From Sipunculus nudus (Eukaryota; Annelida; Sipuncula; Golfingiida; Sipunculidae): a stretch of 64,000 nt of DNA. Shown here piece after piece: positions 56,260 through 64,000 of this stretch. Both the position numbers and the translations under genes were made by a program. The stretch is from positions 37,123,695 through 37,187,694 of the forward strand of contig CM049316.1 in the NCBI GenBank assembly GCA_026874595.1, given 5' to 3'. The notes below the pieces were generated by a model. That model ran no database searches, was not told where the DNA came from, and saw only the letters and a list, made by a program, of their open reading frames with translations. Each line of letters begins with the position of its first letter. Position 1 is the stretch's first letter.

Positions 56260-57889
56260 AAAAGAAAAGAATTAAACCACGTATGTCCCGCGTACACGTT
56301 AGGAAATTTTGATACGAAACAATTAGGAGCCAGTTATGATACGAAAATATCGAACATGCTCGAATAGGTATGATATTCGATACGAAGATCGTAGGACTTG
56401 GTATCCTATTTCAAAATACACGTTGATTACGGGTAGTATCTTGCTTCGTATCATATTGTATCCAAATTTCTTAACGTGTTCGATGAGTCTTGAATAGGCC
56501 CCACAAGTGACGACGTTATCTATAATAGCTATATGCTGTAATACGCCGGCCGTAATCTTTAGGTCATCTAAAAATGAATATTCTTTACGGATTCGCCGCT
56601 CCCAGTTTTCTTGGATCTTTTGGAGATTGGGCCCTTGGTAATGTTGTTAATTTGTTGTATTCTACGTGTACAGTCTCCTTAAAAGAATACAAAGAAATCT
56701 TAAAGGTATGGTATATGGACAAAAGCTTGTGTTGATGATTTACACCAATTCAAGAACTAAAGCTATGTTTTTGTTGTTTTTTTAAAGGTAAAGTTCCACG
56801 TATTGAATCTTGAACGGTTATAGGGAAAAAGCAAAATAAATATATACCCCTCGCACCATTTTTTGTTCCCAGAGTCCGCAGAACAATATTTTTTTGTTCC
56901 CAGAGTCCACAAAACAATATGTTCTGTTCCCAGCGTCCACAGAACAATGTTTTGTAGCCTTAACAATCGTGGTGTGGGACATTCTCTCACACAAAGCAAA
57001 CGATCCGTAATTATAAGAAAGGGTACCGTTGTTTGCACCACTCAACATATATGTCTTGACTTGATTACATGTTTAACGATATCCTCCTAAATATTCTGAG
57101 CAATCCAAACAGCTACGAATTCCGATGTACTTCCTTTGATGTTTGACACAACACTTTGCCAGGACAGACAAATATTTTTACCCTAGTAGAAAATATCAAA
57201 AGTCGGACAAAATGGAGGAGTGTTCAGACTTCAAAGTATGGTTAAAAAGATGAAGACGGTCGTAGAAAAGCGCACGGTCTGCTTCACGTGTTTTTATGTT
57301 ATCATAGAAAAGGTAAATCAGGAAATCACATGAGAGGCAACGTAAGGCCTGTTGAAAAAATGTATTTTTGATTTAATATCTACTCCTATTGTTTCGAAGA
57401 TATTAAAAAAAGACTGAGTATGAGTCGACTGTCTTGCCATTTCTTCATATCACTGTTGAGGTGAGGCAACTGTCTAAAAGAGGTTCAATTTGGAGAACAA
57501 CCAGGAGAAGGTAAAGGTTGAAGTGTTGAAATGTCTATTTGCCTTTAAACGCTTTATTTACTTTTACTGTAAAGCTGTGAAAATACAAGACATGCCGTTC
57601 GTGGAAACCAGAATATACATCACTCTCTGTGTTGAAATGCATATATACCCTAGATTTTAAATTAACAATTCAACAGAAACATGATATTATGTTTTACGCA
57701 GACATCGTTATCAATATTTATTAACTTTTGTTTCTGATATCTCTATTTTTATAAAGGGATTTGGACCGATTACTCTTAATGTTAATGGTGCACAGTCATA
57801 AGGACCTGCGTTAAATACGTCTTATGCCCCACCTGAAACTTTATAAGGAGATTGGGATGAGGCAGGCACTGGGCAATTATTTTTTTTCT
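56260..57889. other. Arm-specific 1.6 kb segment
   Basis: Present in the left arm only; the right arm has ~80 bp at 62360-62440 instead. 56300-56480 is rich in GATACGAA words. No gene recognised. Confidence 0.6.
56863..56953 (+). repeat. 30-31 bp minisatellite, three units
   Basis: Units TTGTTCCCAGAGTCCRCA + GAACAATATTTT begin near 56863, 56894 and 56924. Because the period is near a multiple of three, several frames on both strands read through it (56750-57090); these are artefacts. Confidence 0.9.
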
Positions 57890-58860
57890 TCTTGTAGAAT
57901 AAACAATAATACAGTTCGTCCGTTATCCCACTGAAAACTGTCATTTTAAGAATCGTTCGCTGAATCTGTAGACCGACAATTCATATGAACATTTCAAAGA
58001 GGACATCAGAAATCCAGATTTAAATATATACTTTCCTTGAGTAAATGTTGCATATTCTGCTCGAATTTCTGTATTTTCCCTCGAATTCCTCTATATCGCT
58101 TGACCTACGACACGTTTATGACTGGTGTGTTAATTGCAGTAAATTTAAATAGAATTTAAAAAAGCGATATCGCTTGAATTGATACATCAAAAATATTAAA
58201 AAAAATATCCTTACATCAAAATTTAGTAAAGGTGTCCTAAAATTTCTTCCATGAGGAAAATGCTGAAATATGATTGAGAGAGTAACAGCTGTTCAAAGGT
58301 ATATTCTTTAATATCTTCCCTGCAATCATTATGCGACTGTATGCCCCCGCCAATAACAATTACTTGTTCAGTATAGTATCAGAGAATCCATTGAAAGGCG
58401 TCTTACTTGCGTGAAATTCATTGTCATTCTTTACATTTCAAACAAGCTTGCGGGTAATTTGGCCGAATTATTTTTCTGCTAGCAAAAAGGAATTGTGTAT
58501 CAAAACGATTTTTCATTATTTGTTTAACTTTTTTTCTTTACAGCAAAATGTGTCAACAACTGAACTAGTAAACTTAATGTATGAATGGGTTTAGGTGATC
58601 AAGAATTATTGATTTATTCATGAATTTCCATTATCTCGCCGTTGGGATATTAAAGAGCTTCGTCAATTTATTTCTTAATTTCTATAACATATTTAGTTAC
58701 AATATTCCTCTGTGGGCGTAGCGTGTCCTTGAGGAACCATAAATATTAGTGTAGAAAAAGCCGCCTAATTTATTGGGCTTTGTCAAATGTCATGTAAAAA
58801 CAAAAATATTTTTCCATCAATTTGCCGAAATGCAATTTGGAACTTGTTTGAAGTTATCCC

Positions 58861-60482
58861 CCGAAAAAGGAAATAACAGTATACGTTATGACTAGAGAAA
58901 CAAATGAAACCCTTTGTATTCTCCACGTACACTTCGCCGGCGGAAATCATCCCCCTCACAAGTCTCAAGAAAAAGATGGGGTATGCTCAGATTAACATCG
59001 TGAACATTGCACTCGCCATTTACAAAATCATCCTGGCACACACAGAGTGCCAGGAACTGTTAAAAATGCCAAGCGACCATTGCTTATGTATTTTGAAATT
59101 TCCATTCAGAAAGAAAATTGCATCAAGTTTGAAATTATAAATAATTAATTTACTTTCGTACTGATTTTGTATTCGGCCAGAAGAATTATTTAATCTGTTA
59201 TTTAGTTAAATCCATTCTGAAGATGATAAAACATACTTGAAAGGACGATGCATGACGCAACATACCTTGTGTGAGGAACAACAGTGTCTACCATTACATA
59301 AAATCTTGTAACAGATTTGTTCATAAAATTCACGACTGGAACAACAAAATTTGAAAGCAGGGCCCCTTTCCTGTTTTACACTTTTTCCTTATCCACTGAG
59401 TGAATGCGTGTGAGGGGTGAAATATAAAATTGTGGTTTAAAGGAAAGGGAATGATTGATTTCACATGCTTGTTATTCAGTTCATTCGCCTGGAGCTCAGT
59501 ATGAAATGTGATCGTTGTTTAGGAACAGTTCAGGAAGAATTTTTATACCCGTGTTCATCCGGGCTTACAAAAAAAATTGATCTAGTTTGAAGTTTCATCC
59601 AAATATAACGTATATATGACCTGTTACAAGGATTTCATGAAAGAACTTCTTCTGAAAACGTACTGGTATTTAACAATAATTCTATTTTGTTTTCTAGATA
59701 AGATTAATTACACTATTGTTTTCATGGACGGGAATCACTCATGGTGTAAAACATTTGAAATCTTTCGTTGCATGATAACTAATCCTCCTTTTATTATCTC
59801 TGACGCACTAAATCTTTATCCTTTCACACTGCCGGAGTTTATCGCCTTTTTGTTCACTTAACCTGGTCTCCCAAGATAACAGACTTCCAATAGTGATCAA
59901 AAGGTAAGCATACACACTTATTTAAAAGGTAATAAACTAAACGTAACAATAAATGAGAAAAGTATTAAAAAGTAAAATAAAACAAGAGTAGATAAAAATA
60001 TGAAATGGTAAATGAATTGATTGTCAAAATAAAAAAACACTCTTGGAAAGTTTTATTTTAAGCAAACAGTTTTTCAATATTACACAATTTCCTGAACACA
60101 AAAAAAAGATTCAAAACAATTTTACCAGTTAGTAACAAACAAATAATCGTTCAATTCCCCATACATCTTCAATACATTTATATGGATACACTTGTTTTCT
60201 CAAATGCGACTTTTTTTTGTTTTGCTTTGATGGAAATTAACTTTTTCTAAGTAAAAGAGATCTGTATAAATTTCAGGTTGGTCATATTATTTCCTGTTCA
60301 GAGATAAATCAATCAAAGCAATCCAATGACCCAAGCAAAAGTGATAAAAACGGTCGGAAAACGTAATGATGTTGCCCCCGAAATCGGCAGGTCTACGGGC
60401 ACTCGGCAGCCGGAGAGACTTGTAGATTTTTCGTCGGCCAAAATCAAATCGGGAGAGGGGATGCTGGCTTTTTACCGAATAA

Positions 60483-60531
<49 letters not shown>

Positions 60532-61389
60532 TGTCAGTAAAGGAGCTTGCTGTATAAAGTTGCTGTTTACCGTTTGAGGAATATTTTGCCATCGTTCAAA
60601 CTATAGACACTCTACAAGTACAAGAGGTGCAACCAGTGCATTTGGTGTACATGCCCAGGAAAACTCCCAATATGATACAAGTCACGGATTTATCCTAGAA
60701 CAAGCTTGTCGTAATTACCCCCTACAGACCCGCATGTCCGGAATTATCTCTAATTGTGAACAGGGAATGTACTACTGCAGGGAAATAAGGTACGTGCACG
60801 ATGTTCTCATGACGATCTGGCTAGAATACACGTCCATTTCTTTATTATCAAGGTCCTTGTGTCCAGTTCTGGACTGTAAGGGATAAGGGCGCTCAGCACG
60901 CTTTTATCGATCTATTTCGCAAAAAAACATTGCAAGGTACAGCAGATAATTAAATGGAGTAAATACAGAGAATGCATTGACAACCTTTAATCCAAATATA
61001 ATCGAAATAAAGTACAGTATATTGCCATTTTTAATCCATACACCCTTAATCAGAAAAATTGTTAATCTGATCTACGTTATGTATTATATTTACCAAATCT
61101 TGCAAACTACTTTTCGGTGAAATATCAATGAATATATACAGAAACTGATGAGCGTGCTTGCTTGGTAATATTACTTGTTACATCTATTTCCAGAATTGTT
61201 GAAGAAGTACGAATATGCTGTGTTGCCGATGATACGGAGAGACGTGGTCGTCGTGGTTAAGGTAGTAAAAGGCAAGACCATGTCTAACTAATAATTGTTA
61301 TACGTAGTCGTCCCGCACCTTTTTCCAAGGATCATTTTTGCTTCTTTGGAAAAAGCACGGAATCCCCGATATTAATTTACCCACTGCTC
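58861..61389. other. Spacer between inverted arms
   Basis: About 2.5 kb with no partner in the other arm. Two open frames are noted: 58904-59140, 78 codons (MKPFVFSTYTSPAEIIPLTS...), whose first ~50 codons look less AT-biased, and 59616-59861, 81 codons. Neither has a known motif. Confidence 0.5.
60485..60528. repeat. (TA)n microsatellite
   Basis: About 44 bases of TA. Frames on both strands run through it as Tyr-Ile repeats and are artefacts. Confidence 0.95.
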
Positions 61390-62704
61390 TCTAACCATAT
61401 TAAAGCAAGTTTAAAATTGCCTTTCGACAAATATTGATTGAAAAAAATACGTTTGTATTAACATAACATTTGACCAAGCCGAATAAGCCCAATTAGCCGG
61501 CTGTTTAACATACCAATATTTATGGTTCCTCAAGGACAAGCTACAAACACAGACGAATATTGTAAATAGATATGTGTTATAGAAACTAAGAAATAAATTG
61601 ACGAAGCTCTTTAATATTCCAACGGCGGAAGAATGGAAATTCATGAAATAATCAATAATTCTGGATTACCAAAAACTATTCATACTAAATGTTACTAGTT
61701 GAACCACTTAGTTTCAAAGAAAAGAAATTTGAAGAAATTATGAGAGATCGTTTTAAAAAAAATTATATTTGCTTGCAGAAAAATAATTCGGCCAAATTAA
61801 CCACCAGCTAGTTTGAATTGTAAAGAATGACAATAAATCTCATAGAAGTAAGACGCATTTTAATGGATTCTCTGATACTATACTGAACGAGTAATTATAT
61901 CCGGCGGGGGTATACCGTCCGATAATGACTGCAGGGTAGATATTAAAGAATATACCTTTGAACAGTTGTAACTCTCTCAATTATATTTCAGCATTTTCCT
62001 CATGGAAGAAATATAAGGAAACCTTTTGCTAAGTTTGGTTGTATGCAGAATTTTCTATTTTCTATGTATTGATTTAATATCGCTATTTGTTTAATAATAT
62101 TTAAAATTTGCTGCAATTACCACATTAGTCATAAACATGTCCTAGGTCAACCGATATAGAGGAATTTGAAGGAAAATAGAGGAATATTTTCCTCAAGGAA
62201 AGTACATATTTCAACCGGATTCAATATCCTTCAAATACCAGGATGGATTTCTGATGTCCTCTTTGAAATGTTCATATGATTTGCGGTCTACAGTTTCTGA
62301 GAACGATTCTCAAAATAAAGATTTGCAGCGGGATAACGGACTAACTGTAGTATTTTATGAACATGTAGAATATTAATTATTAATAATAATTTCAACCTAC
62401 AGGAAGATTGCCTTTAATTTGCTTTTTATTCACCTTTGGGATGCGTAGAACCTAGACAGCCATGTTGCCCTTCAATACATGATGTAATCATCTCATCCCT
62501 TTTGCACGAAATTCGTTTAATCAATGGGATAATACAATACGAATCTTAGGTATTAACGATACGACGATGCAATGAGATATTACGAAATCGTAACGTCGAT
62601 ATACCCAGATTTCGTTACTGAGCCTACGAGGACCAACGTAAACTACAAGAAATCTTAAGAAATCGTACGGTTAGCCGTAAAATACCAGGCCAGTAAATGC
62701 CGCT

Positions 62705-62724
62705 GGCATTTCCCGGGAAATGCC
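62705..62724. repeat. Perfect 20 bp palindrome
   Basis: GGCATTTCCCGGGAAATGCC equals its own reverse complement and extends three bases each way with one mismatch. Shorter forms of the TCCCGGGA core recur in both arms, near 55070 and 63700. Confidence 0.85.
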
Positions 62725-63034
62725 GGCATGGACAATACCTCCATTGGGAAATAATTGGCAAATAAATGGCAAATATGAACAAAATGCTTAATTGTTGGTG
62801 TTTCATTACTATAAAAATAGAAAATAAAAATTAAAACGCACTTAAAACCATAACATCCATAATAACATAGATTGGGTAGAGAAATTTACCAATTTCATTG
62901 CAAATTGAGATTACAGCCAGACAGTACTGTGCAGAATTACAGTTTTTAATAGCTTAATTTACCAGTCGAGGAACAATATATTTTTCAGAAGCTAAAACAT
63001 TTATGCATATATAACCACATTTGGACCAAACATA

Positions 63035-63450
63035 TTTAATATGTAACATATTTAACAAGTCAGTTACGGAGAAATCGATAGCTTACCAGCTAGCTGGGCT
63101 GCCTTCTGTGTCCCCAAGATTTTGCTTTGAATATGTCCAAAAACTGAGAAAACGCGCTCCACAGAAGAAGAATGAGCTGGTATGATGAGCATCCGTGAGC
63201 AGTTTCACAAAGAAGTGGACTAAAAAATGTTTATCAAACCTGACAACCAGTTAGTGGGAGGTGTATCTGGGGTCACAGAATCTTTGAGTGTGACTGCTCG
63301 AAGTTTGTTGTTATCCATGAATAACATCAGTTCAGGTAGAAAGGAATCTATCCTTTGTGATATCAGTTCTTGGGCTTGCTGGGGCTGCTTGTGAGCGACA
63401 CCACCCCTTAGAAACCAGTTCCATCTCATACACTGGTAACCCCCTATGTG
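63035..63450 (-). pseudogene. hAT transposase C-terminal remnant, copy 2
   Basis: On the minus strand the open part 63220-63429 reads RWNWFLRGGVAHKQPQQAQ through AQELISQRIDSFLPEL to LFMDNNKLRAVTLKDS and stops. After two stops the same frame continues IIPAHSSSVERVFSVFGHIQ and SKILGTQKAAQL (about 63180-63095). The SSSVERVFS block is the diagnostic hAT dimerisation motif. The domain normally ends the transposase, with the RNase-H-like catalytic part upstream; that part is not recognisable here. The stops show it is not functional. Confidence 0.65.
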
Positions 63451-64000
63451 TTACAAACTGATTTGCCAAAACTTCTAAAAAAGAAAACAAACACATATAA
63501 TAACGTATCTATTACAAAATTACTTGCTTTATTTAAATCTTATATTTAGTTCAATAACACTAAGGATACCTCTTATTAAAAAAAAATCAAGTAAGTACAA
63601 TGAGGAAAAAGAAAATTCCATTTGACCTGGTGTGGAAAATTCAAAGCGGCACTTTTGGCCAGCAATTGCCATTATTTCCCAGCAAAAAGTAGCATTTCCC
63701 GGGATATACCGCCGGCATCGACTTTGGGAGTATTTGACAGCACTGTTGTTCGTAGGGGATATGTTCGAAATCCTATATACACAAAAGTATCTAACCACAG
63801 CGTATACGGATTGATGATAGAATACCGCAGACAAACGCACCCAATTGCACCTATTAAAAAAGTTAAAAATCGCAGGGGATACTGATGTGTGTAGGATCGT
63901 CCTTACTTTTGATTCATCAAGATTGTGGCAGCAACCGTAAGATCTCGTTGGAAACCGTTGCGTTGGAAAACTTGATTATGTTTCACGGGGTGCGAATGTC

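Larger units (their letters stand above)
54751..58860 (+). repeat. Left arm of large imperfect inverted duplication
   Basis: Successive blocks match the reverse complement of 61390-64000 in mirrored order: 54790-54860 with 63990-63900, 54960-55150 with 63820-63630, 55340-55740 with 63450-63035, 55740-56250 with 63035-62445, and 57890-58860 with 62360-61390. Differences are frequent. This arm has about 1.6 kb (56260-57890) that the other arm lacks. Confidence 0.8.
61390..64000 (-). repeat. Right arm of large imperfect inverted duplication
   Basis: Reverse-complement partner of 54751-58860 (see there). It probably continues past the window end, because the match is still present at 63900-64000. 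Confidence 0.8.

Noticed and set aside
56750-57090. Three or four overlapping frames with repeated GNKKWC/LWEQK-like words
   Set aside because: They read through a 30-31 bp minisatellite whose period is close to a multiple of three, so several frames on both strands stay open.
63980-64000. Third copy of the GATGCGACCCGATCATCAGG repeat at the window end
   Set aside because: Only GTTTCACGGGGTGCGA can be compared before the sequence stops; too short to claim.

Overview
The window looks like transposon-rich, gene-poor DNA from an invertebrate animal. It is AT-rich and full of long (TA)n, (CT)n and poly(C)/poly(G) runs, and I found no bacterial-style operons, no clear multi-exon gene and no intact tRNA or rRNA gene. 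The element mix (an L1/Tx1-like LINE with poly(A) tail, a tRNA-headed SINE, hAT-, Mutator- and Harbinger-like miniature elements, and LTR-like units) fits a lophotrochozoan such as a mollusc, but that placement is inference from repeat style only. No coding sequence here can be assigned with confidence to a host function.

Layout. 0-9 kb holds simple repeats, one copy of a ~580 bp miniature element (2794-3374), a diverged ~150 bp tandem repeat (3576-3905) and a ~190 bp tandem repeat (6950-7690). 9-21 kb holds a 600 bp hAT-type miniature element, a 300 bp Harbinger-like element, a complete LTR-like unit (12637-13376) and the best SINE copy (20494-20916). 21.6-25 kb is the best-defined object: a 5'-truncated LINE on the minus strand (21661-24931) with a perfect 15 bp target-site duplication and a reverse-transcriptase reading frame broken by one stop codon. 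25-39 kb is a mosaic of fragments from the same families. 39735-41331 is a 13-copy, 122 bp satellite with a four-monomer higher-order repeat. 41-49 kb is mostly unrecognised single-copy-like DNA. 49660-50798 is a second hAT-type element with an LTR-like unit nested inside it. From about 54.75 kb to the window end lies a large imperfect inverted duplication; both arms carry remnants of a hAT transposase C-terminus.

The elements give a partial history. The LTR-like unit at 49798 jumped into an older hAT-type element. The LINE is young enough that its target duplication is still exact. The arms of the 54-64 kb inverted repeat differ at many positions and by a ~1.6 kb indel, so that duplication is old. 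Possible host signals are weak: a splice-acceptor-preceded small ORF at 25002-25207 (minus), an exon-like open frame at 45769-46018, a CRE/TATA cluster near 15.6 kb, one perfect RFX X-box palindrome and two CTCF-like motifs.
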